A DNA stretch of 64,000 nucleotides from Uranotaenia lowii (GCF_029784155.1 NC_073693.1:357631825-357695824); one strand, 5' to 3'; numbered from the stretch's first letter, positions 37,507 to 50,151 are shown. A program made the numbers and translations. Notes: generated by a model from the letters alone, not told the origin.

Positions 37507-39907
37507 TTTGTCATTTTTGTAATTTTTGTCATTTTTTGTCATTTTTTGTCATTTTTGTCATTTTTGTCATTTTTGTCATTTTTGTCATTTTTGTCATTTT
37601 TGTCATTTTTGTCATTTTTGTCATTTTTGTCATTTTTGTCATTTTTGTCATTTTTGTCATTTTTGTCATTTTTGTCATTTTTGTCATTTTTGTCATTTTT
37701 TGTCATTTTTGTCATTTTTGTCATTTTTGTCATTTTTGTCATTTTTGTCATTTTTGTCATTTTTGTCATTTTTGTCATTTTTGTCATTTTTGTCATTTTT
37801 GTCATTTTTGTCATTTTTGTCATTTTTGTCATTTTTGTCATATTTGTCATTTTTGTCATTTTTGTCATTTTTGTCATTTTTGTCATTTTTGTCATTTTTG
37901 TCATTTTTGTCATTTTTGTCATTTTTGTCATTTTTGTCATTTTTGTCATTTTTGTCATTTTTGTCATTTTTGTCATTTTTGTCATTTTTGTCATTTTTGT
38001 CATTTTTGTCATTTTTGTCATTTTTGTCATTTTTGTCATTTTTGTCATTTTTGTCATTTTTGTCATTTTTGTCATTTTTGTCATTTTTGTAATTTTTGTC
38101 ATTTTTGTCATTTTTGTCATTTTTGTCATTTTTGTCATTTTTTGTCATTTTTGTCATTTTTGTCATTTTTGTCATTTTTGTCATTTTTGTCATTTTTGTC
38201 ATTTTTGTCATTTTTGTCATTTTTGTCATTTTTGTCATTTTTGTCATTTTTGTCATTTTTGTCATTTTTGTCATTTTTGTCATTTTTGTCATTTTTGTCA
38301 TTTTTGTCATTTTTGTCATTTTTGTCATTTTTGTCATTTTTGTCATTTTTGTCATTTTTGTCATTTTTGTCATTTTTGTCATTTTTGTCATTTTTGTCAT
38401 TTTTGTCATTTTTGTCATTTTTGTCATTTTTGTCATTTTTGTCATTTTTGTCATTTTTGTCATTTTTGTCATTTTTGTCATTTTTGTCATTTTTGTCATT
38501 TTTGTCATTTTTGTCATTTTTGTCATTTTTGTCATTTTTGTCATTTTTGTCATTTTTGTCATTTTTGTCATTTTTGTCATTTTTGTCATTTTTGTCATTT
38601 TTGTCATTTTTGTCATTTTTGTCATTTTTGTCATTTTTGTCATTTTTGTCATTTTTGTCATTTTTGTCATTTTTGTCATTTTTGTCATTTTTGTCATTTT
38701 TGTCATTTTTGTCATTTTTGTCATTTTTGTCATTTTTGTCATTTTTGTCATTTTTGTCATTTTTGTCATTTTTGTCATTTTTGTCATTTTTGTCATTTTT
38801 GTCATTTTTGTCATTTTTGTGATTTTTGTCATTTTTGTGATTTTTGTCATTTTTGTCATTTTTGTCATTTTTGTCATTTTTGTCATTTTTGTCATTTTTG
38901 TCATTTTTGTCATTTTTGTCATTTTTGACATTTTTGTAATTTTTGTCATTTTTGTAATTTTTGTCATTTTTGTCATTTTTGTCATTTTTGTCATTTTTGT
39001 CATTTTTGTCATTTATATCATTTTTATCATTTTTATCATTTTTGTCATTTTTGTCATTTTTGTCATTTTTGTCATTTTTGTCATTTTTGTCATTTTTGTC
39101 ATTTTTGTCATTTTTGTCATTTTTGTCATTTTTGTCATTTTTGTCATTTTTGTCATTTTTGTCATTTTTGTCATTTTTGTCATTTTTGTCATTTTTGTCA
39201 TTTTTGTCATTTTTGTCATTTTTGTCATTTTTGTCATTTTTGTCATTTTTGTCATTTTTGTCATTTTTGTCATTTTTGTCATTTTTGTCATTTTTGTCAT
39301 TTTTGTCATTTTTGTCATTTTTGTCATTTTTGTCATTTTTGTGATTTTTGTCATTTTTGTCATTTTTGTCATTTTTGTCATTTTTGTCATTTTTGTCATT
39401 TTTGTCATTTTTGTCATTTTTGTCATTTTTGACATTTTTGTAATTTTTGTCATTTTTGTAATTTTTGTCATTTTTGTCATTTTTGTCATTTTTGTCATTT
39501 TTGTCATTTTTGTCATTTTTGTCATTTTTGTCATTTTTGTCATTTATATCATTTTTATCATTTTTATCATTTTTGTCATTTTTGTCATTTTTGTCATTTT
39601 TGTCATTTTTGTCATTTTTGTCATTTTTGTCATTTTTGTCATTTTTGTCATTTTTGTCATTTTTGTCATTTTTGTCATTTTTGTCATTTTAGTCATTTTT
39701 GTCATTTTTTGTCATTTTTGTCATTTTTGTCATTTTTGTCATTTTTGTCATTTTTGTCATTTTTGTCATTTTTGTCATTTTTGTCATTTTTGTCATTTTT
39801 GTCATTTTTGTCATTTTTGTCATTTTTGTCATTTTTGTCATTTTTGTCATTTTTGTCATTTTTGTCATTTTTGTCATTTTTGTCATTTTTGTCATTTTTG
39901 TCATTTT
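37507..39907. repeat. 9-bp tandem array, unit TTTTTGTCA, about 2.4 kb
   Basis: Roughly 265 units of TTTTTGTCA run head to tail with few changes. Variants include GTAA, GTGA, GACA, a TTTATATCA unit followed by TTTTTATCA units, and occasional extra T bases that shift the phase by one. One strand is almost purely T-rich and the other A-rich. As the unit is nine bases with no stop in most frames, long frames appear on both strands (MTK, VIF, CHF or LSF tripeptide repeats). None is considered a gene. The array starts and ends abruptly against unique sequence. Confidence 0.98.
38837..39579 (+). repeat. higher-order duplication inside the 9-bp array
   Basis: Rare variant units recur in the same order. 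GTGA is at 38837 and 39341 and GACA at 38927 and 39431, both offset by 504 bp (56 units). The ATTTATATCA unit is at 39011 and 39542, offset by 531 bp (59 units). So a block of about 500 bp was duplicated inside the array and one copy later changed by three units. Positions were read directly from the sequence. Confidence 0.9.
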
Positions 39908-41500
39908 TTTCCGAATTCATTTTTCAGAAAACAAAAACAGAAAAAGCTCGAATCAATCGTGGAACGTCTGTATCTTCTTAGCGGCTAATGGCTTTCTAAA
40001 TGCCAGTGCCACGACATCTTACCAGTAGCAACATCAGATACCGGAACCGGTCTTCGGCAAGATACATGAGAAGGTGCCTAGTATTCTGATCTTTCTGCGG
40101 TGAACCGATCAATGTCATTGTCACCGACCTCCCGTCTCCGGTTTGCCTGACGACTGATGACTAACGATTTGCTGACAATCGCGTGCTGAGCACACTTTTT
40201 TCTTCTCACTATATTCTCGATTCAAATGTGTTTTTATGTTTGAACCGGTATTTTATTTTTTTGCTCTCTTTTCCGACTGCACCAAATTGCGGAAACGGAT
40301 CCACGCCTCGAAGCCGTAAACAATTTGCTCTATTCGACTTAAGAGTCAGATAAGATCGGAAGTCGCTGTTCCGTTGGAAGCTTCTTTCGGCTCGCAATCA
40401 ACCGAAATTGAAATCGCAAATCATCGCAGATGAAAATCGAAAGATTGCTGTTTTAGGACCCGGCGGGCGCTGCGGCATCGTCATCTCTTCATAATCATTT
40501 CTCGCAACAGTACTTTCCCATAGTTTAACATACATAGGTATGTATGGAGGTAGGTACGTGCGCTCGCCAAAAACGGCCAACTCTAGCTATTTGTAGCGCG
40601 AGCATGCTTGCGCACACGCTCGAAACATCGTTACGCAATTTTCATGTACGCCCCTTTGCGCCTAAACCACCGATAATCATACAAAGGTTTACACTACGAG
40701 TCTTATACCTACTATAAGTCTATAAGTCTTATACCTACTACAAGCTCATCCAACATCCAAGCAAGCCTAACGATTCCTGCTGCGAATGAGCTATGGACTA
40801 CGCATGGGCTACTACGATCGGACTACTACGGATGGGACGGGTCCATTTAACTGTAACGAACGTGCCCAGAGCAGAGCAACAACAGTTGTCGATAGCGCTT
40901 TTCCATCTATAGGCGCAGTAGGCCTCTTCGCTACCTACCTACTGGTTTTCATTTTCAATTTCTTTTATTTTCCTACTGGGCAGTGTAGGTAGTGGGTATC
41001 TGATATCGGATGCCGGTCAGCTAGCAGGCAATCGAGCAACCCAACCCGGCAGGTGGTTCATATTTGATTAGGTCACATTGGGTCAGATCGGATCGTGATC
41101 GGCCTCGATGAGCAAGGTATGTATGTATGTAGGTATGACCGACTGGGGGCGTAATCACTCGGTAAAAGGAATAAATTACCATAGTAATGTGGCTGATGTG
41201 CTCTCACTGGCCCACCGCAATCTTAATAGATGATTATACCTTCGTAGGTTCCTATGTACCGGCCGACTGCCGCCGTCCTGTACAGGTGAGGGGTGCTTCA
41301 TCGAGGCGTTTACCATAATATGTGGGTCTTAACAATGGAGATAAAACCTCATAACATTGTGATTCGTTCGAAGAAAGGAAAAGGATTTATCTGAATCACT
41401 GGTATTTTTGGCTACAGACTGTACTAGAAAAAATGCAGCACTTACTTTCGTAAATATTTTTTAGTACATGAATGGAAATTCGTGAAATTTTCACTGTAAT
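39908..41500. other. non-coding, GC-balanced stretch
   Basis: No exon is supported. At 40685-40745 there is a small duplication of GTCTTATACCTACTA. 40430-41300 is unique-looking and comparatively GC-rich and may contain regulatory DNA. ATGTATGTATG simple sequence sits at 41117-41130. Confidence 0.35.
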
Positions 41501-41502
41501 TA

Positions 41503-41998
41503 CAGGGTGTTTCATTATGTCTAAGCACTATTTGAAATGAACAGTATTAGGAGAGAATCCAATTGTTTTCACTTTTATGCTCTCCATAGTCTTATTTTAG
41601 AGAGATTCAATACAAAATTATATTACAGTTAATCGTAGTCCAGTGAGCGAATTCTTGATCGAAAACTGCTTATTAGTTTCAGCACAGACTGATTTTGGAT
41701 GATTTTGATAACTTTTCTCCAGACTTTTGTGAAGTCAAACCATTGCTTTTTTAACGATTTTTTTTAGTAAAAATTGATGTCCTCGTCTCGTAAATTCTTT
41801 GGCCATCCCGAACAGTGTAATACTGCCACTCGAAGGCTTTTTGTAATCAAACATGCAATAGATTTTGTCGTCGATGATAACGCACACTGATTTCCCACAC
41901 AGCGGTTGATCATATAATTTACGAGCCTTTGGTTTAACGGAAGCAGGTTGTCTTTGACTCCGCTTCGGTTTCTTCTGCTTCTTATACAATTGTCTTTA
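41503..41998 (-). pseudogene. internally deleted mariner-like element with transposase fragment
   Basis: A terminal-repeat-like end CAGGGTGTTTCATTATGTC begins at 41503, just after a TA dinucleotide. On the minus strand 41989-41735 encodes a transposase middle segment: KARKLYDQPLCGKSVCVIID, then a DDKIYCMFDY block with the first catalytic Asp pair, and finally KKIVKKAMV. Between them a frame change is evident, because the alternative frame gives YYTVRDGQRIYETRTSIF. The second Asp and final acidic residues are absent, so the interior is deleted. The upstream end stops near 41998, next to the repeat at 42013. It belongs to the same broad family as the relic at 5814-6759 (shared ARKLY and MDD-type block) but is a different lineage. 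Confidence 0.75.
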
Positions 41999-42012
41999 GA
42001 CTAACTCACTAG

Positions 42013-42270
42013 ATCGTCCGGTTATATCCGAACTTGCCCGGATATTTAGTACAAAATTTAGGAACGGTCTGGTCCAGCCCGGTTTCCCAGATAATGTTAA
42101 AAAATGACCGGATTTTTTTCTGGATTTTGTCACATTATTTGCAAAACGAACAAAAAACTCAAATCGAATAACTTTTTTTTTATCGACCTAAAAACCATTT
42201 TTAAACAAGTTTTGTCAAGTCAAGTTTTTTCTTCTAGATTTTTATTCTATAATTTCTAGATTTTTCCATG
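42013..42270 (-). repeat. second copy of the CCGGGCAAAATCCGG repeat
   Basis: This is an inverted and diverged relative of 7895-8262. On the minus strand it gives AAATCCGGTCATTTTTTAAC, CCGGGCTGGACCAGACCG and ATATCCGGGCAAG. No coding content. It abuts the deleted mariner element. Confidence 0.55.
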
Positions 42271-45200
42271 AAAAATTTATTCGCTTGAGAAGCACACGCA
42301 TTCTTCATTTTAAAATACCTCGTCATTACACTGAAAGTAGAACATTACTTGTTAGGGGCATATCTGTTTGGAATAGTCTTCCGAACAGTTTAAAAATCTG
42401 CAATAATCTTAACGTCTTTCGAAAAGAGTGTCATAGCTTTTTCAAAGGGGGGAACCAGTAAGTAAAATAATAAAACAAACACGAAGAGAAAAATTAGTTT
42501 AAGTATGATCTTTTTTATAGCTTTGAAGCACGAAGTGTAGTAACAAAACAAGGAATTGAGTTACCTGCGAATTTCTGCACTTTTTCGGAGAAATGCTTCT
42601 TATTTAAATGTTAAGACATAGTGGAACACCTAGTAATGTCATGTTTACATGTGCAAATTTTGAGACAATCGGTCAAATATTTATACGGGTTCAAGAAAGA
42701 AGTGAATTGAGGAGTAAGCCTTGACTTTTGGGCGACGCACGCGTTTTTGTTTTCGTCCATCAAAAATTTTAATCAATTTAAATTTAAACTAGGAATTTTA
42801 GAACTAAACAGTAGAAAATGATTGAGCAAGTGACCGGCGGAAGTTCCTGGAGTGGTTTGTGCTGAAACCGGGTTGGAGGAGAGCAGAAGGAATCTGAACG
42901 ACAGCCATTTCGGACTAGACGAAGAAGTTTCTAGTCGAAAACAACGAAGTCCTATTTGGTGAGATTTTTTTTCAATATTTTCTACTATTTTAAACGTTTA
43001 TATTATATAATTTTTCTTTAGAAACTTCCAAATTATGGTATATCTGGTATATAAGTAATAAATATAGAGTGTTTGGTAGGGAACTCGAAGCTTCAATTCT
43101 CCCCTTGCTCCAGAATCTTTTCCGGTTTTTACCACATGGTTAGCCTGGCCGTAGTTATCTCTGCAATGCATGTTTTATGTAACAGAGATTACGTTGAAAA
43201 GGAAAATTAAGGTCTTAAGTCTTTTCATTTTCCAGGATGCTTACATGTTTTGGCTATGCTGGTAAAAGAAGAAGAAGAAAAATCGAAGGAATAATTGAAT
43301 CGACATTGATTTTTGGGCGCCAGGTACGTTATCTATATTGCAAGGCTGCAAATCTTGATTTGAATTCTTATGATCGTTTTCATGGACTCGCTCACAGTTA
43401 TTCAAAATCATAGTAGCATGGAAATCAAATCCCTTCGAAAGAAATTGAAGCGAGCACCAATATCGATCAAAGCAAGTTTGCTCATGCTCACACGTCATCA
43501 CAACTGGTCGTGATGGTCAGTGAGCGGATTTTTTTCGAGCTTGATTTGGATTCAAAAAAAAATCCTGGTGAGCGTGATCGAAAAAAAAATCAAATCAGCT
43601 CGATTTTTGATCAACAATTTCAAATGGGCTTCCGCCGCATGCCTTGATTTTTTCTTTAGAAGGAATAATGAAAGAAGCAATATGGTTCTTATATGTTTGA
43701 ATATGAGTTCATTTTATATAGGTTTGATGCTGATGCTTATGCCATTAGGGGCGATCTTAAGTCCAGAACAGGTTACGTATTGATTACAAAGAATTATCTT
43801 GTGCATTTGTAGTTAGCACATATTTTTTCCATATAGATGTGCGAATATAAACGCATCTCGCATACAAGTGATTAATGAATTCCTGCTAAGCTTCAACAAA
43901 AACTTTTGACATGTAGTGTCGGATTAAGTTTTTAGGAGCCTTAGGTTAATTTTCAATCTTTGTAAATTTAAAGTAGTTAATAAACCGTTTCTGATTTCAA
44001 TATCTAAAGGAGCTAAAAACCTTTCAAATAGCACTAAATATAAAAGTATTCCTAAAAATCACGCTGAGTCTTAATGGACTATAAGAAAGGGAAAGTGGGT
44101 AGTCATGGGACAGTTTTTTTCTTTGCTCCATATCTTCTTCATTATAACGGATAGAATGAAAAAAAATGGTATGTATTTTTAACATTTCTAACGTGCCATT
44201 AGGCAATTTTTTCAAATTATAAATTATTTTTTTAAAATAAATGATTTTTCCTGAGTTCAGACTGTTTTAAAGAAAGGTTGGGTGGAAACATATGCCATAA
44301 AATTCAAACTGACAAAATAACTTAAAAAATTTATGAGTTGACCTGAAACTGTAAATTTAATAATTAATTTAGCTAGCAATTTCAGGTAAGGGAATAAAAA
44401 ATTAGTTGTGTATGATTGAATAGATTCAAAAACAGGGCTCACAAACGTTTTGGCAAAATTTCATAGATAAGATTTATGTTCGTCTCTATTGCATTGAATA
44501 AAATGGATAGAATATTTTTCATATCTCTAAATTCGGCATAGGAAATCTTTACAGATAAGATACATATATTTTATGTTATTTATGAGTATAAAATACATGT
44601 GGCCCAACATAGCCCCCTCCTCTTACTGGTTGCGTTTGATTGACTAATTGATAAGTTATGAAAAATACCAACACAAAACTAAGATAATAAGTATATGAGC
44701 ATATTTTTGATATGAACTTTAGGAAGAAGAAAGAAGCATATTATGTATACATAAGTCAACAACATATAGAAATAAATGCTCACGCAAAGCGACAACGATG
44801 ACAGTTAGATTGAGATTTTTATCTTAACACACAGCTGAGATATTTAGAGTTCTCTACATTTCCCCATGGCCCACATTACTTCACTCACCCCTATTAATTA
44901 TTAGAATATAAATACTTTGAATATTTTAGTTCATCAAATTCATAGTTAATTTTTTAAAAACTCGGGTTTTCGCACAGCTATTGGGAATTCTGAATCCGAA
45001 ATTAAATATTTCCTAAGATTAATCCATAAAGCTAAATAAAATGCAATCTCAAAATTTTCGATTTTTTACGTAAATTCCAAAACCCAAAATTAGATAAAAT
45101 TTAGAATCAGAAATCAAAATCAGAATTCAAATTATTGATTAAGAATACCATAGGAAAATTGAGTTTAAAGCTAGAATTCCAAATCAAAAATCAAATTCAA

Positions 45201-45559
45201 AATTCTACGTAGAGTTAAAAACAAAATTTAAAAGGCTTTTCAAATAATAGCAACTAATGAAAGCTTATCAGATCAGAGTTCAAAATTACATTCAGAGTAA
45301 ATATGGAATAAATTAAATACATTTACAGTAATTATAAGAAATATTACATTGGGAATTCACATGAATGTTGATTAAAATCACTAAGGCTACAATTTAATTA
45401 CATATTGATATTCAGAAAGATAATTGATTATTTCTCGAAATCCACATGCTAGGAGAAAACCCAAAATTTGAAAATTTACTGCATTTTATTAACTAAAAGA
45501 ATAACTAGGATTTGTAATTTATGTTTTCATTGACAACTGTCACACGAAGTCATCAATAA
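42271..45559. other. long AT-rich stretch without recognised genes
   Basis: No exon is supported. 43500-43640 and 46080-46330 share CAAATCAGCTC-type words and may be remnants of one repeat family. Around 44088-44900 GGGTAGTCATGGGACAG at the left and CCCCATGGCCCACATT at the right resemble inverted ends of a decayed element, weakly. 44990-45300 is rich in AATTCAAAAT-type simple sequence. Confidence 0.35.
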
Positions 45560-45835
45560 TTGAATCTACCAGCAACAACCGAGAAACCAATTGAAAATGT
45601 GCCAACGGACTCTCCACCGAAGAAAAGGAATGATCCACAATACACAAGTCACTCATCCTCTGATTCATCAATGGAAACAAATAGTGATCCGAGTAAAAAT
45701 AAAAAGACCCCCATTTTCACTTATGCAGGTCAGTGCAACTCAGCCACTCTCTCGCATAACAAGAAGCTCCAAAACAAACCCAAACCTTTTCCCTTTTCTA
45801 ATCCTAAAAAATACAACCTTAGGTTTGAAAAATAG
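45560..45835 (+). CDS. possible 3' end of a coding sequence, unrecognised
   Basis: An open frame of about 92 codons begins right after a TAA at 45557 and ends at TAG 45833-45835. It encodes a hydrophilic, Pro/Ser/Lys-rich product with TDSPPKKRND, SSSDSSMETNSD and a basic end, KPKPFPFSNPKKYNLRFEK. A poly(A) signal AATAAA occurs at about 45890. The composition and the poly(A) signal fit the tail of a retroposed gene or of a retrotransposon ORF, or a terminal exon with its acceptor inside the frame. There is no ATG at its start. I do not recognise the family. Confidence 0.3.
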   Translation: MNLPATTEKPIENVPTDSPPKKRNDPQYTSHSSSDSSMETNSDPSKNKKTPIFTYAGQCNSATLSHNKKLQNKPKPFPFSNPKKYNLRFEK

Positions 45836-45899
45836 AATAGAAATTCTGCTGACCATCAGCCCGAAATACTTTGTATAAAGTGATGAGCCTAATAAATTT

Positions 45900-48545
45900 A
45901 TTTTTAAACTAAAAAAACGGTTATTTTTTAAAAAAATTTATCGAATCTCAGGTGAAATCATGAAAAAAAACACTAACAAATAAATTAAATTGATTGATAT
46001 TTGAATTAACAAGAAAAAAACCATTGCCTAAGAACAATTTATTCGACGCGAAACCATCAAACCAAGACAATGTTCGATTCGAGCTTCTTAATGCTGCATC
46101 ATCATCATGCTACCTCATAAACCACGTGGATTTCAAATACACGATTTTAAATCCATGATTGAATATCAAGCAGCCGATGACCGGTTTGAAATTCTGATCA
46201 CGGTTTGGTCATGATTTTTTTTCAAAATAAAATCAAGCTCACTAGGATTCAAATCAGCTCACCAATCACGTGGAAAAAAATCCACTCACCAGTCAATCAG
46301 GTGATCTGTTTTGTTTTGATTTTTATTTTTTCTGTGAGCGAGTTGCTAGATGGTGAACATGATGAAGTGTTCGAAGTGATCAAAATGTGTTGATTGAATC
46401 CGACCGGACTACTACACATGATTCAAATTTGAGCGATTTTTTCTTAAATGATTGGATTTTTTGCAGCCTTGCTATATTGCACACTATGGACCACGTCTTT
46501 TCCATATTTATGTTATTGTTCATGACGTTCTCTCACCTGGAGGTTGACCTTCGAAACTACTCAGAACTTTCTATTTAATCAAAATCATGACGCATTAAGC
46601 AGATTGTTCTCGGGCACAAAAACAAGATCGCATAATTATTTCTTCTTGCGCTTGGCTCTCTGACCAAATCACCACCCACCGTACCTACTCGGAGAGCAAA
46701 CAAACACGTTTTGCTGGACGTGTTCCTTGTGGTTCTAGAAATCCAGGAATGATTTTACGTTTATAATTTTCATATTTTTGTGAAGTCTCACAGCGTAAAT
46801 TGTTGCACCTCACTAGAATGTAGATTAAATTTGCTTTCCAATGAATATACTTTTGATTGGTCCAAACAAAGTAAAAGCACTGAAAATCCGGGTACAACCT
46901 GACGGTGGACCACAAAAAGAGATGAAATTTCAATTTGTAAAAAAATTGCGCAAAGTAGTGAACTTTGAAAAATTCCAGTAATTTCAATTTTTGTTGCACC
47001 AAAAATCTAAAGACAGCAAAATGTTAGAATTTTAATAAAGTTTGTTGTCATATTTTTTCTAAAACTCTACCATCGCTCAAACAGTATTTACTAGCAATCG
47101 AATGGAAAGTAGGTTTTTTAGATCACTTTTTTGAACTTTTTATGACCATTTCATTAAAAAAAATTTAAAAAAAATATTTCTTGTCTTCATGATGTAGGCA
47201 TTAACTTCAGCTTTCATATGCATAAGGCAAATATTTTTTTGGACGTGTAATATATGAACTACAGCAGTTTTCTTGAGGCATGTTTTTTCGGTTTTTTTTT
47301 TCTTTCATTCTGAATAACGCGAAAACTTGTAACTTTAGCTGTATATAATGTTCTAAACATATTTTACTGACATTACAAGGTTTCTTTTGATGTAAGTTTT
47401 GTTTAAATCGGTTTAACACGCCAAAAGTTATAACGATTTGAGCTTGTGGTGTCAAATTGACACTCCTAGTGCTGATTAGGGTAATGAAATCTAATGCGGA
47501 TGAGGGTTAAAAAATACCGTTAATTTCGCGGGGAGCACATGGAAGTTTTTTTTCGATTGCAACCTTCTTTTTCTTCTAAAGAAGTACAATTTCGGAAACA
47601 TATTCCGGTAGTTTATAATGATGTGTTGAAATAACTTTTTATTGTTATATTTTTAAAACAAGTAGTAAGAGACGAAGTGAGATACGCATCAGAGTTTCTA
47701 TGAAATCGTCGTACAAATAAAAGGATTCTTCTAATTATTTGTGCCTTAGAACCTGACAGTTCGGTCATGTGCTCGTTTAGTAAATTATGTTCCAGGTTTA
47801 AAATTTGCGAATATTGTTCGTTGTTATGAAGACACATTTGAATTGTTCGGGTTACTGTATCAGTCATGGATGTGTGGTTAAAGTCACAAACTGTTATATG
47901 ATTATACCGCTGTTCAAAACTTTCTCCCGTCAAATCTTTTAGAAAAGTTAATTTCGAAAGATTTTATGATAGTGCTAATGTTTTTCTCTGATCTTACCAT
48001 ATTTATTTTCAAGAGCGAATCTAAGCGCTATATCCAAAGTCAATGACCAGAGGTAAATTGGGTACTTTTAAAGTGATTTGTAGCTTTTATCGGCGCAATA
48101 ACTGGCACTGTTCCAAGTCAATCTTTAACGTATTTTTTGATGATAGCGTTTGAAATTTTACACACTTTGAATTTTTTTTTTTTTATTGGAGCTTGTACGT
48201 CTGTTCTTTATGCTCTCACGTTCCTTATCTTCAATGTATCAATCATCTTCAAATTTATTGAAATATGAGCTCACAGTTGGATACTCAAGGTCTCCTTGAA
48301 TGATTTACCATATGAATTTTGGTCGAACAGTTGATTTTCAACTGCCTTTGGGTCTCACATTGGGTTTATCCTGAACTTTCACGATATTGTCCACAAATTT
48401 TGTCAAATGAATTTCTTCATGGGACGCCATCTCAAAAACTAAGGAAGATTAGGGTATAATAGCCACGTTAAGAAGGCTGCTAATATAACCATAGAAAACA
48501 GCTATAATATGTGAGTTACTGTAGTATCCAAGTATTTCGATACAT
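45900..48545. other. AT-rich stretch without recognised genes
   Basis: Minus-strand frames at 46685-47002 (with PGFLEPQGTRPAKRVCLLSE) and 47613-47933 are open and not low complexity, but match no family I know. 47440-47515 (TGTCAAATTGACACTCC, then GCGGATGAGGGTTAAAA) resembles the end of a DNA transposon on the minus strand. The partner end was not found. Confidence 0.35.
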
Positions 48546-49250
48546 TTTATCTTCTGTCAACTTATTACTCATTACTTGTTTGATCGCCGAAGCTAGAGGT
48601 TGAAGATACTACAAATTTGGCGACGAGGAAAATCTGTTTTCAAATGGTTTTCAAGACTTGGAGATTCACCAGGAAGCAATATTTGGAAAAAATTTTGAGT
48701 TCCATCTAGTGTTGCTGGAAATGCCTCAGACACATCACGGGCCTTTGAATTGTAGGATCTATTGCCGAGACCTAGGAAACTGGGAATTTTGGAATAGTAT
48801 CCTAAAGTATGGCTATTTTTATTATCCTGAAGTCGAGCGATAAATACTGGCTGGAGGTGCCTCAGACACAGTGCAGGGTTCTAGAATTGTGGGGACAGTT
48901 GCTGAGACCCGGTAAAACGGGAGTTCTCGGAACAGTTGCCCAAAGTGTGAAAACATTCGATGTCTCCATGCAATCGAGAATAAATCCTCGGCTGGAGATA
49001 CATGGTTCTCGAAATGTGGGAGGTTTTAGGTGCCCAAATTGTGGTAATTTTCTTTTACCATGCAATCGAATGTAAAGCCTGACTGAAGAGTAGATAGTAA
49101 ACATCAAATGATTGAGGAAAGGAAGTCTTATATTCGATTCCCAATTGAGAAGCATTACTGTAGTCATGTATTTCAATGCAGTTTATCTTCTGTCAACTTA
49201 AAATCATTACTTGTTTGATCGCCGAAGCTGGGGTTTGAAGATACTAAAGT
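48546..49250 (+). repeat. ~65-bp direct repeats flanking a ~140-bp tandem repeat
   Basis: TTTATCTTCTGTCAACTTA and the following CATTACTTGTTTGATCGCCG occur at about 48547-48615 and again at about 49180-49245 as direct repeats. Between them three degenerate units start with CTGGARRTGC near 48715 and 48851 and CTGGAGATAC near 48992. They share CCTCAGACACA and TTGTRGGAYC-like words with periods of 136 and 141 bp. The layout resembles a small retrotransposon relic or a tandemly expanded repeat. No coding content was found. Confidence 0.65.
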
Positions 49251-49447
49251 TACTTCATTGTTTCGTGTTCAGACACTAAAAAAGATTATTTCCTAACTGG
49301 CTTGAAAAAGAAGATAAAAACGATTTAGAATGCATTTTATTTTTTTTCCAAAAGCTGAAAGTCAGTCACTGTAGGGTCATAATGAGAACCTCCACTGGGG
49401 CAGTATAAGCACCATTAATCGGGCACGATTAGCATTTTGACTAGTTT

Positions 49448-49938
49448 ACAGCTTGACTAGTTTACATCTGACGATTTAGCCTATTGGTAAGGTGTCGGAG
49501 AGGTAATCAGAAGATTCGAGTTCGATTCCAGTTCGAGGTGATTTTTTTTCATTTACCATTCATGATCGATGCATTTTTCACTAAACGGTGAACCGTAGAT
49601 CCATCAAACAAAGCAATAACAAAATAATGTTTATTGTTTATTGTTTATAAAAAAAAAGACCATCTGACGTAAGTGTCTTAATGTCTTAATGTACAACGTA
49701 TGTCTGTTTATGTCTGTTTATGGAATACAAACAATTCACACACACTCATAGTTTCTCTGGTGCTGCTTCTGGTGCTTTGTTTGGCGGATTATTGTACAAG
49801 CCGAATAATGCAACAGTTAAAATAATAGATCATCAATGATAAATGAAAGAAAAAGTCTCGACCAGGAATCGAACTGGAGTCTTCTGATTACCTTTCCGAC
49901 ACTAGGCTAAATCGTCAGATGTATACTATTCAAGCTGT
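49448..49938. mobile_element. inverted pair of tRNA-like SINE heads (convergent)
   Basis: At 49465-49541 the plus strand reads a tRNA-like sequence with A-box-like TTAGCCTATTGGTAAGG and B-box GAGTTCGATTCC. At about 49850-49925 the same sequence lies inverted. The outer flanks ACAGCTTGA and TCAAGCTGT are also complementary, as is inner sequence (TTTCATTTAYCATT). So two SINE-type units face each other, or a fold-back element carries pol III promoters at both ends. The loop holds a tandem duplication, TGTCTTAATGTCTTAATG. The tRNA cloverleaf is poor, so these are not tRNA genes. Confidence 0.75.
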
Positions 49939-50151
49939 GGCTATATAATTCAGTCGACTTCATCGAGTTGAATTCGCTGCTAGATTCTACGGCAGAAAAT
50001 TCCCCGATCAATGGTGTTCTGTTCGCCCCTAGTCAACAAATTAAAGTAAAAACGCGTTTTAAAATTGATTGTAGTGAAAAATCAAAAGTTTAATGATGAT
50101 GAAAATTGAGGAACAATGTGTAAATCATGTTGCAGTGCGTATATTATAGAT

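Noticed and set aside
37441..40028. Very long frames (up to 630 codons) with VIF, LSF, CHF or MTK repeats
   Set aside because: They are produced by a 9-bp repeat that lacks stop codons; frames exist on both strands and end where the array ends.
47613..47933. 106-codon minus-strand frame, non-repetitive
   Set aside because: Begins at a non-ATG codon, is AT-rich and not recognised; no evidence beyond openness.
48546..49250. LTR retrotransposon with short LTRs
   Set aside because: The direct repeats are only ~65 bp, lack a TG...CA form and primer-binding site, and enclose only a non-coding tandem repeat.
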